Below, one piece after another: positions 17,723 to 26,411 of a stretch of DNA of 64,000 bases; position 1 is the first letter of the stretch, and every line of letters begins with the position of its first letter. The stretch is from UBA4466 sp963925035 (GTDB lineage Bacteria; Bacteroidota; Bacteroidia; Flavobacteriales_D; Crocinitomicaceae): positions 17,584 through 81,583 of the forward strand of contig CAWUSK010000004.1 in assembly GCA_963925035.1 (NCBI GenBank), in the 5' to 3' direction. The notes beneath the pieces are model-generated. The model did not search any database. It saw only the letters and a list, made by a program, of their open reading frames with translations, and was not told where the DNA came from. The position numbers were made by a program, and so were the translations under genes.

Positions 17723-19861
17723 ATGAATATAGGAACAAAAAAGTCCATCATTACAGGCGGAAAAGAGATCTCAATTGAGACTGGAAAATTAGCTAAACAA
17801 GCTGATGGTGCCGTAGTGTTACGAATGGGCGACACAATGATTTTAGCAACTGTAGTGGCTGCTAAAGATGCAAGAGAAGGAGTTGATTTCCTTCCTTTAA
17901 CTGTAGATTACAAAGAGAAATTTGCTGCTGATGGTAGAATTCCGGGATCATTCTTTAGAAGAGAGTCTCGTCCGTCTGAAAGAGAAATTTTGGTGATGCG
18001 TATCGTTGATAGAGCATTACGTCCATTATTTCCAGACGATTATCATTCAGAAGTACAAGTAATGATGCAATTAATCGCATACGATGGAGTGAATTCTCCA
18101 GATGCATTAGTTGGATTTGCAGCATCGACTGCTATCGCTGTTTCTGACATTCCTTTCAACGGACCAATGTCAGAAGTTAGAGTAGGTCGTGTAGACGGAC
18201 AATGGGTAATTAACCCAACGCTCGAAGAAATGGCGAAGTCTGATTTAGATTGTATGATTGCCGGAACGATAGATAATATCGTAATGGTAGAAGGAGAGAT
18301 GTTAGAGATTTCTGAGGACGAAATGGTTGAGATCATTAAGGTTGCTCACGAGTCAATTAAAGAACAATGTCAATTCCAATTGGATTTTGCGGCTTTAATT
18401 CCTTCGTCTAAAATAAAAAGAGAATACTGTCACGAAGATCACAACGAAGAATTTCGTGCGCGTGTTATGGCTGCATGTTATGAGCCATGTAAATCAGTTG
18501 CTTCACAAGGATTGGCTTCTAAAGATAAAAGAGCTGAATTATTTGGAGCTGCGAAAGAAGCATTTGCTGCTACGTTAACTGAAGAAGAAACTGCTGAATT
18601 TGGAAAATACATTTCTGTATACTTCAAAGAAGCAATGAAAAAAGCCGTTCGTGATACTATGTTAAACGATAATATCCGTTTGGATGGTCGTAAGTTTGAT
18701 GAAATTCGTCCAATCTGGGCTGAAGTTGATTACTTGCCTACTGCTCACGGATCTGCTGTATTTACAAGAGGTGAAACTCAATCATTAACTACTTTAACTT
18801 TAGGTGGTAAAATGGACGAGCAAATGATTGACGATGTTACATTAAAAGGAACAACGAACTTCATGTTGCACTATAACTTCCCTCCATTCTCAACTGGTGA
18901 GGCACGACCAATTCGTGGAACATCTCGTAGAGAGGTAGGACATGGTAACTTGGCGTTAAGAGCGTTGAAAGCTGTTCTTCCAGATGACAATTCTTATACT
19001 ATTCGTTTAGTGTCAGAGATTTTAGAATCAAATGGTTCTTCTTCTATGGCAACAGTTTGTGCTGGTACTTTAGCATTGATGGACGGCGGTGTTCAAATTA
19101 AGGCTCCAGTTTCTGGAATCGCAATGGGATTAGTTGCTGACGGTGGTAAATTTGCAGTTCTTTCTGACATCTTAGGAGATGAAGATCACCTAGGAGATAT
19201 GGATTTCAAAATTACAGGTACAGCGAAAGGAATTACTGCATGTCAAATGGATATCAAAGTAGACGGTCTTCCTTACGAAGTATTGATCCAAGCATTGAAC
19301 CAAGCGAAAGCAGGTCGTATACATATCTTAAACAAGATTATTGAAACGATAGCTGTTCCAAATCCAGACTTCAAACCACAAACGCCACGTATCGAAGCAT
19401 TTGTAGTGCCTAACGATATGATTGGTGCAATTATCGGACCTGGTGGAAAGATTATCCAACAAATGCAAAAAGACACGAACACGAACATTACAATTGAAGA
19501 ATTGCCAACTGGTGAAGGTAAAGTTCAAATCATGTCTAACAATGCAGATGATATGGCGAATGCAGTGAAGATGATTAAACAAATCGCTTTCCCTCCAGTA
19601 GTGGAAGAGGGTGCTGAATACGAAGGGAAAATTAAATCTCTTCAAGCATACGGAGTATTTGTTGAAATTTTACCTGGAACTGATGGTTTAATTCACATTT
19701 CTGAATTCTCTCATGAGCGTTTGACTAAAATGGAAGACGTTTGTAAAGAAGGAGATGTCGTGAAGTTTAAAGTAATTGGGAAAGATCCAAAAACTAAAAA
19801 ATTCAAACTTTCTAGAAAAGTATTGTTGCCTAAGCCAGAAACGGCAGAAGGAAATAACTAA
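17723..19861 (+). CDS. pnp: Polyribonucleotide nucleotidyltransferase (PNPase)
   Basis: A 712-residue phosphorolytic 3'-5' exoribonuclease and degradosome enzyme. The order is: first RNase PH-like domain (1-140), helical linker (to about 300), second catalytic PH domain containing GETQSLTTLTLGG and FPPFSTGEARPIRGTSRREVGHG, KH domain with the GxxG loop GPGG near 573-576, and an S1 domain (about 625-695) with SLQAYGVFVEILPGTDGLIH. The length is standard. It is downstream of rpsO and is followed by a strong terminator. Confidence 0.97.
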   Translation: MNIGTKKSIITGGKEISIETGKLAKQADGAVVLRMGDTMILATVVAAKDAREGVDFLPLTVDYKEKFAADGRIPGSFFRRESRPSEREILVMRIVDRALRPLFPDDYHSEVQVMMQLIAYDGVNSPDALVGFAASTAIAVSDIPFNGPMSEVRVGRVDGQWVINPTLEEMAKSDLDCMIAGTIDNIVMVEGEMLEISEDEMVEIIKVAHESIKEQCQFQLDFAALIPSSKIKREYCHEDHNEEFRARVMAACYEPCKSVASQGLASKDKRAELFGAAKEAFAATLTEEETAEFGKYISVYFKEAMKKAVRDTMLNDNIRLDGRKFDEIRPIWAEVDYLPTAHGSAVFTRGETQSLTTLTLGGKMDEQMIDDVTLKGTTNFMLHYNFPPFSTGEARPIRGTSRREVGHGNLALRALKAVLPDDNSYTIRLVSEILESNGSSSMATVCAGTLALMDGGVQIKAPVSGIAMGLVADGGKFAVLSDILGDEDHLGDMDFKITGTAKGITACQMDIKVDGLPYEVLIQALNQAKAGRIHILNKIIETIAVPNPDFKPQTPRIEAFVVPNDMIGAIIGPGGKIIQQMQKDTNTNITIEELPTGEGKVQIMSNNADDMANAVKMIKQIAFPPVVEEGAEYEGKIKSLQAYGVFVEILPGTDGLIHISEFSHERLTKMEDVCKEGDVVKFKVIGKDPKTKKFKLSRKVLLPKPETAEGNN

Positions 19862-19880
19862 GAGTTTTTAAACATAAAAA

Positions 19881-19912
19881 AAGGATGCTATTCATTTAGC
19901 ATCCTTTTTTTT
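19881..19912 (+). terminator. Strong intrinsic terminator after pnp (bidirectional)
   Basis: A perfect eight-base stem GGATGCTA/TAGCATCC (19883-19890 / 19897-19904) with a six-base loop and eight U; A-rich sequence on the other side allows it to serve the convergent minus-strand gene too. Confidence 0.93.
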
Positions 19913-19918
19913 ATTATT

Positions 19919-20893
19919 TTATACTTGACCGACGTATGCTTTCGATATGTGCATTAAAGCGTCTCCTTGGTTTACGATTGGAGAATGATTTGTACAAATG
20001 ATGTAACCGTCTTTTGGAGCTTTAACTGTGCGTTCAAAATCACCGTATGGATCGCTTATTGTCCCCAACTTGTCTCCCTTAATCACTTTGTCTCCATTGC
20101 TTTTATACGAACGATATAGTCCTGAATATTTAGCCCGAACCCACGACGATTGAGTAATTATTATTGGTGGTTCTGGAACTTTCATTTTTTCAATTTCTTC
20201 TGAAAAATCTCTAAATTTTAATGCATCCATAACGCGAAGTGCACCTTCAATTCCAGATTTTGTAACCATTTTATCCAAATTCAAAGCCATGCCACCTTCA
20301 AACATTAAGACTGTTTTCCCTGCATCTGACGCTGCTTGGCGGAAGGAATTATTTCTCAACGTAGAACGTATTTGAAACTTAGCACCGAAAACAGCCGCAA
20401 GTTTCTCGCATTCTGGATTTTCACCATTGTAACGTACTTGAGAATAATTAAAACGACTTGCAGCTCCTGTATGGTAATCTATGCAATAATCAATGTGTGG
20501 AACAATTTCAGTCATTAAAAAATGCGCAAATCGATTTGCCAAAGAACCTTTTTTAGAACCAGGAAAACAACGATTTAAATCCCTTCCATCCGGAAAAACA
20601 CGCGTTTGATTGATAAAACCAAATACGTTTACAACTGGAATACATATAATTGTGCCAGAAATAGGTTTGTTGTACTTTTTGGTAATTAATTGTCTCACAA
20701 TTTCTACACCGTTCACTTCATCACCGTGAATTCCAGCTGTAATAAGCAATACAGGACCTGGTTTTTTCGCTCGTTCAATGATAATTGGAATTTCAATTTT
20801 TGTTCGAGTGTGCAATTTGGCAATTTCCATGTTGATTGTAGTACGTCCTATTTTTATAGGAGTATCACAAATTATTGGTGTATTACTAAGCAT
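19919..20893 (-). CDS. Succinylglutamate desuccinylase/aspartoacylase-family metallo-deacylase
   Basis: A 324-residue M14-like zinc hydrolase. H and E ligands lie in GIHGDEVNG (near residues 55-63 of this start), RDLNRCFPG binds substrate, and a second His lies in DYHTGAASR; the C-terminal 90 residues form the beta-barrel lid found in AstE/aspartoacylase proteins. It starts at an ATG that overlaps the rimK stop by 8 bp (an upstream TTG at 20902 is less likely). Such enzymes recur next to RimK and have been proposed to act on the glutamylated or N-acylated product. No arginine catabolism genes are near, so succinylglutamate is probably not its substrate. Confidence 0.85.
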   Translation of the reverse strand: MLSNTPIICDTPIKIGRTTINMEIAKLHTRTKIEIPIIIERAKKPGPVLLITAGIHGDEVNGVEIVRQLITKKYNKPISGTIICIPVVNVFGFINQTRVFPDGRDLNRCFPGSKKGSLANRFAHFLMTEIVPHIDYCIDYHTGAASRFNYSQVRYNGENPECEKLAAVFGAKFQIRSTLRNNSFRQAASDAGKTVLMFEGGMALNLDKMVTKSGIEGALRVMDALKFRDFSEEIEKMKVPEPPIIITQSSWVRAKYSGLYRSYKSNGDKVIKGDKLGTISDPYGDFERTVKAPKDGYIICTNHSPIVNQGDALMHISKAYVGQV

Positions 20894-21758
20894 TTCGTTC
20901 AATGTATTGAATTATTTCTCCAGCAATATCCTTGTTTGTCGCATGTTCTATGCCTTCAAGTCCTGGAGATGAGTTTACTTCCATGATCATCGGACCAGAG
21001 TTCGATTGTAATAAATCAACCCCAGCAACTCCTAGTCCTAGTATTTTCGCAGCCTTGATTGCTGTTTCCTCTTCTTCAGGCGTCAATTCAATAATTGTTG
21101 CAGAACCACCTCTGTGCAAGTTAGATCTAAACTCGCCTTCTTTTGCTTGACGTTTCATAGCTCCAACAACAACACCGTCAACTACAAATGCGCGAATGTC
21201 AGCACCACCAGCTTCTTTTATGAACTCTTGAACGATTACTCTTGCTTGAAGGCCGTTAAATGCTTCTAAAACAGATTCAGCAGCTTTTTGAGTTTCTGCC
21301 AAAACAACACCAACACCTTGAGTTCCTTCAAGTAATTTTATCACGCATGGCGCACCTCCAACTTGTTGAATCAATTGTTCAACGTCTTTGGAATAATTTG
21401 TAAATCCTGTTTTTGGTAATCCTAAACCAGCGCGAGATAATATCTGAAGTGTTCTCAATTTATCTCTAGAACGAACCAATGCTTGAGATTCTATAGTAGA
21501 AAAAACTTTCATCATTTCAAACTGCCTCACAACTGCTGTTCCGTAAAATGTAATGGACGCGCCAATTCTAGGGATAATTGCATCAAAATCATTTAACTCT
21601 TCTCCTTTGTAAAATACTTGTGGTTTTCTTCGTTCAATAATAATGTCGCATTTGGAATGATCTACGACAACCATTTCGTGTCCGCGTTGTTGGCCTGCTT
21701 CAACTATTCTGCTTGTGGAGTATAATTTTGAATCTCTAGAAAGAACTGCAATCTTCAT
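20886..21758 (-). CDS. rimK: RimK-family alpha-L-glutamate ligase
   Basis: A 290-residue ATP-grasp ligase. The N-terminal RimK domain (MKIAVLSRDSKLYSTSR) is followed by the ATP-grasp with PCVIKLLEGTQGVGV, the VQEFIKEAGGADIRAFVV block and the Mg-binding MEVNSSPGLEGIE near the C-terminus. E. coli RimK adds glutamates to the C-terminus of ribosomal protein S6 and can make polyglutamate. It is translationally coupled to a zinc deacylase downstream, a conserved pairing. Whether the S6 of this organism is the acceptor cannot be judged, as rpsF is not in the window. Confidence 0.9.
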   Translation of the reverse strand: MKIAVLSRDSKLYSTSRIVEAGQQRGHEMVVVDHSKCDIIIERRKPQVFYKGEELNDFDAIIPRIGASITFYGTAVVRQFEMMKVFSTIESQALVRSRDKLRTLQILSRAGLGLPKTGFTNYSKDVEQLIQQVGGAPCVIKLLEGTQGVGVVLAETQKAAESVLEAFNGLQARVIVQEFIKEAGGADIRAFVVDGVVVGAMKRQAKEGEFRSNLHRGGSATIIELTPEEEETAIKAAKILGLGVAGVDLLQSNSGPMIMEVNSSPGLEGIEHATNKDIAGEIIQYIERNA

Positions 21759-21899
21759 GAATATAATATTTATTTTAATTTGACTATCATATTACCCTTG
21801 ATCCTTTCAAAGGTTATGTATCATTTTCGTTTAGCTATAATATAGTTATTTTTATTGCTAAAGTTTCGCTAATTTTACGAAAAAATAAGAACTTCAATT

Positions 21900-22157
21900 A
21901 TGGCGAGTAAAAGAATTTTGAAAAGAAATGTAAACGATATGGTTATTGATGTCGTTGAAGAGTGTTTTACAATGCAATTATTTGATGAAAAGAAAACAGA
22001 AGCAACTGAATTATTAATTGATGAAGTTGCTAATTTCCAAGATGGAATCCTTTCTCAAATTCATGCAGCAAAGAAAAAAGCAGACTTTAAAACTATCACT
22101 GCAACTATCGAGACAAAAGCAATTGAGTTTGTTGAGAAATTGAATGCATTGGGATAA
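21900..22157 (+). CDS. Conserved 85-residue protein of unknown function
   Basis: An 85-residue, charged, mostly helical cytoplasmic protein without signal peptide, membrane segment or cysteine motif. The N-terminus is basic (MASKRILKRN) and the rest is acidic/amphipathic helix. It stands alone with its own strong terminator, which argues for a real, independently expressed gene. I have the impression that short proteins of this type are common in flavobacteria, but I do not recognise a named family. A small nucleic-acid-associated or adaptor role would be a guess. Confidence 0.7.
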   Translation: MASKRILKRNVNDMVIDVVEECFTMQLFDEKKTEATELLIDEVANFQDGILSQIHAAKKKADFKTITATIETKAIEFVEKLNALG

Positions 22158-22177
22158 GAAAATATAATTAAAGTGTA

Positions 22178-22204
22178 GCGTCTTCTTTTGAAGACGCTTT
22201 TTTT
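22178..22204 (+). terminator. Intrinsic terminator of the 85-residue gene
   Basis: Perfect eight-base stem GCGTCTTC/GAAGACGC (22178-22185 / 22190-22197), four-base loop, seven U. Confidence 0.93.
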
Positions 22205-22404
22205 ATGTGATCATTTCCATGATTTATACTTCCATTCGTTAACTTTTGAATCTGTTAATTAGGCCCTATCTTAGAGGAAGACAGAACCAACACCGAAAGT
22301 TGAAAAGGAGAAATTGAATTTATTTAAAGGTAAATTAAATGCTCATTAAACATTTGTTATAATTAGAAAATATTAATTTAGAGCGTTACGCTTTTTTTTG
22401 ACCT

Positions 22405-23781
22405 ATGGAAAAAATATTCTGGAAACAAACTACCTTATTTGCTGGATTTTCGGCTTTTTTTGCTTTAATTATTCTTGCACCAAAAGAAGATGTATTGTTT
22501 TGGAATTCAATTGCATTAGGAGGATTGATGGTGTTTTTCTGGTTATTTGAAGCGCTACCAATTTATGTAACAGCATTACTGCCTTTTATTTTTGGTGTTC
22601 CTTTGGGAATAATAGATAAAGCAGGATTAGCAAGCAGCTATGGAAATACAACGATTTACTTGTTCTTAGGTGGATTTATACTTGCGCTGGCATTGGAAAA
22701 GCATGATGTTCATAAACAAATCGCCAAACGAATTATTGTGTTGGTCGGGAATTCTAAGTCGCGCTTATTGCTTGGTTTTATTTTGAGTACATCTCTTCTG
22801 AGTATGTGGATTTCGAACACTGCAACTGCCTTAATGATGCTTCCAATGGCTTTGGCTATAACAAGTTCACTTCCTAATAAAAAAGGGAAATCAAAGTTTT
22901 CACTTTTCTTGTTGTTATCCATTGCTTATTCAGCAAGTGTTGGAGGAATGGCAACCATTGTTGGTTCACCGCCAAATGGGTCTATGCAATCGATTCTTGC
23001 TCAAAACTATGATATTCACATTACGTTTGCCCAATGGATGAAAATCGGAATTCCACTAAGTTTCGCACTACAATTTATCTTGTTTGGATTTTTTTATATG
23101 CTTTTAGGCAAAGAGCGTCACGAGAAAATCGACATTGACATCGAAAAGCATAAATGGACAACAAGTCAATTGAAAGTACTTTTCATTTTTCTTGTCGTGG
23201 TATTAATGTGGATGTTTAAAAGTTTAATTGTCTACTATTTAAATATTGACTTTGAGGACTTTGGACCAGCTTTGTTAGGAGCAATGTTGTTATTCATCAC
23301 ACCTTCTGAGAAGTCTAAAATGTTACTGGAATGGAAGGATACGCGCAATCTACCGTGGGGAATTTTAATTCTATTTGGAGGTGGATTGGCACTGGCAAAA
23401 ATGTTTGAAGCAAATGGAGTTATCACAGAAATATCGACCATGTTCTTGAGTTTTAAAACAGCCGGAATTGTCTTGATTTTATTGGTTGTTGTCGGTATAG
23501 CAACCTTCGGTACTGAGCTCATGTCGAATACGGCTCTGGTAGCTGTGTTTATTCCAATTATTGGTGAATTTGCCCTGCAATCGGATTACTCGATTATTCA
23601 ATTATGCGTACCTGTTACATTAGCTGCTAGCTGCGCCTTTATGTTACCCGTTGGAACTCCACCAAACGCAATTGTTTTCTCTTCCGGTGAAGTCAAAATT
23701 AGTGAAATGGCCAAGTATGGATTTTTATTGAACATCGCTGCAATATTGTTGATTGTGTTATTCGGATCATTCTATTTTTAA
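22405..23781 (+). CDS. SLC13/DASS-family sodium-coupled anion transporter
   Basis: A 458-residue inner-membrane carrier with about 11-12 transmembrane segments. Both hallmark Ser-Asn-Thr loops are present: ISNTATALMMLP near residue 135 and LMSNTALVAVF near residue 372, together with GSPPNG and the C-terminal PVGTPPNAIVF. The family imports Na+ with dicarboxylates, citrate or sulfate; the substrate cannot be assigned. A small hairpin with a T-run (22382-22399) ends 5 bp before the start codon. Confidence 0.88.
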   Translation: MEKIFWKQTTLFAGFSAFFALIILAPKEDVLFWNSIALGGLMVFFWLFEALPIYVTALLPFIFGVPLGIIDKAGLASSYGNTTIYLFLGGFILALALEKHDVHKQIAKRIIVLVGNSKSRLLLGFILSTSLLSMWISNTATALMMLPMALAITSSLPNKKGKSKFSLFLLLSIAYSASVGGMATIVGSPPNGSMQSILAQNYDIHITFAQWMKIGIPLSFALQFILFGFFYMLLGKERHEKIDIDIEKHKWTTSQLKVLFIFLVVVLMWMFKSLIVYYLNIDFEDFGPALLGAMLLFITPSEKSKMLLEWKDTRNLPWGILILFGGGLALAKMFEANGVITEISTMFLSFKTAGIVLILLVVVGIATFGTELMSNTALVAVFIPIIGEFALQSDYSIIQLCVPVTLAASCAFMLPVGTPPNAIVFSSGEVKISEMAKYGFLLNIAAILLIVLFGSFYF

Positions 23782-23811
23782 CTGAATTAATCCCAATTCA
23801 ATTCACGTTCG

Positions 23812-23819
23812 TATATTTG
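23812..23819 (+). promoter_or_regulatory. Promoter -7 element for yaaA
   Basis: TATATTTG is a perfect -7 match only 14 bp before the yaaA ATG, implying a very short 5' leader (about 8 nt) if used. No -33 element is evident. Confidence 0.4.
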
Positions 23820-23833
23820 TAAAAAGTATTCCA

Positions 23834-24595
23834 ATGAAAGTATTATTGTCCCCAGCAAAAGCGATTGACCTATCAAAAACAGTTGAAACGACTAATTTTT
23901 CTGCACCTGTTTTTATGAATGAGGCAGAGTCGCTAATTCAAAAGATGAAGAAATTCTCTCCGAAAAAAATTGCAACAATGATGCATTTATCAAAGGACTT
24001 GGGTGAGTTAAACCACCAGCGTTATCAAGATTGGTCAACCGATTTATCAAAAAATGAAAACAATGGCCCAGTTGCTGCAGCTTTTAATGGTGAGGTTTAC
24101 CGTGGATTAGACATTCCATCCATGAACACCAATGAATTGGAAATAGCACAAGATAAAGTTCGAATTCTCTCGGGCGTTTACGGTGTTTTAAAGCCCTTAG
24201 ACCTTATTTATCCTTACCGACTTGAAATGGGAACCAAGTGGGCAGTAACTCCCGCTAAAAAGAATTTATATCAGTTTTGGGGAACAAAAATTGCGGAACA
24301 GTTGAATTCTGAAAATGAAAGTGGTATTACCATCAACTTGGCTTCGACAGAGTATTATAAAGCGGTGGATAAAAAGACATTGGAAGGGCGTGTAATTACA
24401 CCAACATTCAAAGAGTTCAAAAACGGCGATTACAAAGTGATTATGGTATTCGCAAAACGCGCTCGTGGTTCAATGGCACGTTACATCGTTCAAAATAACA
24501 TTTCAAATCCAGAACAAATTAAATTGTTCGATACAGACGGTTATCGCTTTGATGTCAACCAATCAACTGAGAACGATTGGGTATTTGTGAGGTAA
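23834..24595 (+). CDS. yaaA: Peroxide stress protein YaaA (DUF328)
   Basis: A 253-residue YaaA-family protein. E. coli YaaA limits free iron and damage during H2O2 stress and the fold binds DNA. The signature N-terminus MKVLLSPAKAID, the central ILSGVYGVLKPLDLIYPYRLEMG and the C-terminal FAKRARGSMARYIV are all present at standard length. It is monocistronic, and the convergent ABC permease gene ends only 7 bp away with no obvious terminator between. Confidence 0.93.
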   Translation: MKVLLSPAKAIDLSKTVETTNFSAPVFMNEAESLIQKMKKFSPKKIATMMHLSKDLGELNHQRYQDWSTDLSKNENNGPVAAAFNGEVYRGLDIPSMNTNELEIAQDKVRILSGVYGVLKPLDLIYPYRLEMGTKWAVTPAKKNLYQFWGTKIAEQLNSENESGITINLASTEYYKAVDKKTLEGRVITPTFKEFKNGDYKVIMVFAKRARGSMARYIVQNNISNPEQIKLFDTDGYRFDVNQSTENDWVFVR

Positions 24596-24602
24596 TACTA
24601 GA

Positions 24603-25385
24603 CTACAAATCCCTTCTTTTCACCACAAAATAGCCAAGTACAATAAAGCTGCTTATCCAACCAAGTGCAACCAAGGACCGAACTGATTGAGATATTATTA
24701 TAGGAGCTTCAAAATTAGGGTCTTTTTCGGTAGCCATTTCAAAAATTGCCGTGAAGAAAGGAAAAGGTGTTAAATCTGCAATGACATTAATGGGCATGAA
24801 TTGAGAAATAGTTTCCCCTAATGTGAGTACAAAAATGAACTTGAACATGAAGATCAAAATGTAGAAAATGATTGACAAGGCAGAACGCTTGACTAATACG
24901 GCAAACAAAAAGGCAAATGCAAAGTATCCAAGCGTTTGAACGAAATAGACTCCCACATAATGCAAACCGGAAAAGACGTCGCTGGATTCTGAATAAATTA
25001 ATCCAAAAATAAAACCAATCAGAAAGGTGTACAAGGTTACAAATGCTGCCAAAGCGGTGAAGAAATAAAACTTTGATAAAATCATTTGCTTGCGACTTAA
25101 TCCATCAATGATATTCTGACGTTGCGTTTTATAAGTGATTTCATTACAAGTAATGGTAACAATTAATACTCCTAACAGCAGGTTCAGCCAACTTGCAGTC
25201 CAAGTGATATAATTCCAAACGGTTGGAAAACCAAACAGTTCTGATTTCTCAGGGAAAAAAGGTATTTCAAATGAACTTAAGGCGAAAAACACCAATGGCA
25301 CCATTACCAAATAGATGAGCAACATGGTCCAAAAAGTCCCGTAATATCGGACTTTCGAAAATTCTATTTTTAGTAAGTGTATCAT
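24603..25385 (-). CDS. ABC-2-type transporter permease
   Basis: A 260-residue membrane protein with about six hydrophobic segments and the short cytosolic loop (RQNIIDGLSRKQMILSKF) characteristic of ABC-2 permeases of the YxlG/ABC2_membrane type. Its ATG shares one base with the stop of the ATPase gene upstream, so the pair is tightly coupled and forms one exporter or membrane-stress transporter. The substrate is unknown. It contains a poorly hydrophobic periplasmic loop of about 40 residues near position 185-225. Confidence 0.82.
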   Translation of the reverse strand: MIHLLKIEFSKVRYYGTFWTMLLIYLVMVPLVFFALSSFEIPFFPEKSELFGFPTVWNYITWTASWLNLLLGVLIVTITCNEITYKTQRQNIIDGLSRKQMILSKFYFFTALAAFVTLYTFLIGFIFGLIYSESSDVFSGLHYVGVYFVQTLGYFAFAFLFAVLVKRSALSIIFYILIFMFKFIFVLTLGETISQFMPINVIADLTPFPFFTAIFEMATEKDPNFEAPIIISQSVRSLVALGWISSFIVLGYFVVKRRDL

Positions 25386-26281
25386 TATTTCGTTATTTCA
25401 AGGAATTGATCTTCAAGACTTTTTCTGATCTCTCTTAATTCAGAAAGTACAATTCCTTTCTCGAAAAAGTACTGGTTTATTTGTTCGGTGCTTATATCAC
25501 CATGTGCATCAAGCACAATCACTTTACCTTTTTTATTATTGAAAGTCACACCTACCAATTCAGGTAAAAAAGCTTCAATTTTGGATAAATCAGTTGTTCC
25601 GACTATTATTTGGCGAGCACCTCCGATGATATCTTGAATTGCACTTTGTCGAATTGCAACACCAAACTTTAAAATTACCACGTCTGTACAAACCTTTTCA
25701 ATTTCATCCAATTGGTGAGACGCAATAATGATGGTTTTTCCTTCCTTCGCTATTTCTAGAATTAAGCCACGAATTTCTGCAATTCCTTGCGGATCCAATC
25801 CGTTTGTCGGCTCATCTAAAACTAGAACTTCTGGATCATTCAATAGAGCAGAGGCAATGGCAAGTCGTTGTTTCATGCCCAAAGAAAAGGTCTTGAATTT
25901 TGAGGTTTTTCGTTCAAATAAGTTAACAGACTGCAATACTTTTTCTATGCGTTCTTCAACGTTTGAAAGATTTTTTATGCGCGCTACAATGCGTAGATTT
26001 TTTTCTGCACTGAGGTAAGGATAGAAGTTTGGTGTTTCCAACAACGCGCCAATTCGTTTACGATTGACATTTTTCTCTCCATTTCCGAACCATGAAAAGT
26101 TTCCTCCAGATGCGTTAATTACACCAAGTAGTATCCCTAAAGTTGTTGTTTTACCGCTTCCGTTTGGACCGAGAATTCCGAAAATCATTCCTTTTTCAAC
26201 GGTTAAGTTCAGTTGATCCAATGCCTTTACCTTTCGGTATTTTTTGGATAATCCTTTTATTTCTAGAATAGTGTTGCTCAA
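25385..26281 (-). CDS. ABC transporter ATP-binding protein
   Basis: A 298-residue ATPase. Walker A GPNGSGKT (38-45), signature FSLGMKQRLAIA (about 131-142), Walker B VLVLDEPTNGLDP (about 151-163) and the H-loop in IIASHQLDEIEKVC are intact, and a 90-residue C-terminal domain follows. It pairs with the permease at 24603. The start is TTG at 26281; no ATG lies close enough upstream or downstream to be better. An inverted repeat overlapping the promoter (26293-26316) suggests control by a dimeric repressor. Confidence 0.9.
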   Translation of the reverse strand: MSNTILEIKGLSKKYRKVKALDQLNLTVEKGMIFGILGPNGSGKTTTLGILLGVINASGGNFSWFGNGEKNVNRKRIGALLETPNFYPYLSAEKNLRIVARIKNLSNVEERIEKVLQSVNLFERKTSKFKTFSLGMKQRLAIASALLNDPEVLVLDEPTNGLDPQGIAEIRGLILEIAKEGKTIIIASHQLDEIEKVCTDVVILKFGVAIRQSAIQDIIGGARQIIVGTTDLSKIEAFLPELVGVTFNNKKGKVIVLDAHGDISTEQINQYFFEKGIVLSELREIRKSLEDQFLEITK

Positions 26282-26292
26282 ATCGTAAAAGT

Positions 26293-26320
26293 TTTGATTG
26301 ATTAAATGTAATCAAACGTA
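26293..26320 (-). promoter_or_regulatory. Promoter and candidate operator of the ABC transporter operon
   Basis: On the minus strand TACGTTTG (26313-26320) is a perfect -7 box. It overlaps one arm of the inverted repeat TTTGATT (26293-26299) / AATCAAA (26310-26316) with a 10 bp spacer, a layout expected of a repressor site. No regulator gene is adjacent. Confidence 0.45.
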
Positions 26321-26411
26321 ACCAATTTTTAAATAAAGAATTACGAGCGGTAAAACTTAAGGGATGATTGGGATAACGGCGTTATTATTAAAAAGAGTTT
26401 GTGAAATGATA

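Noticed and set aside
19919..20893. Succinylglutamate desuccinylase of arginine catabolism
   Set aside because: No ast genes are adjacent and the gene is coupled to rimK, which points to another acyl-amino acid or peptide substrate.
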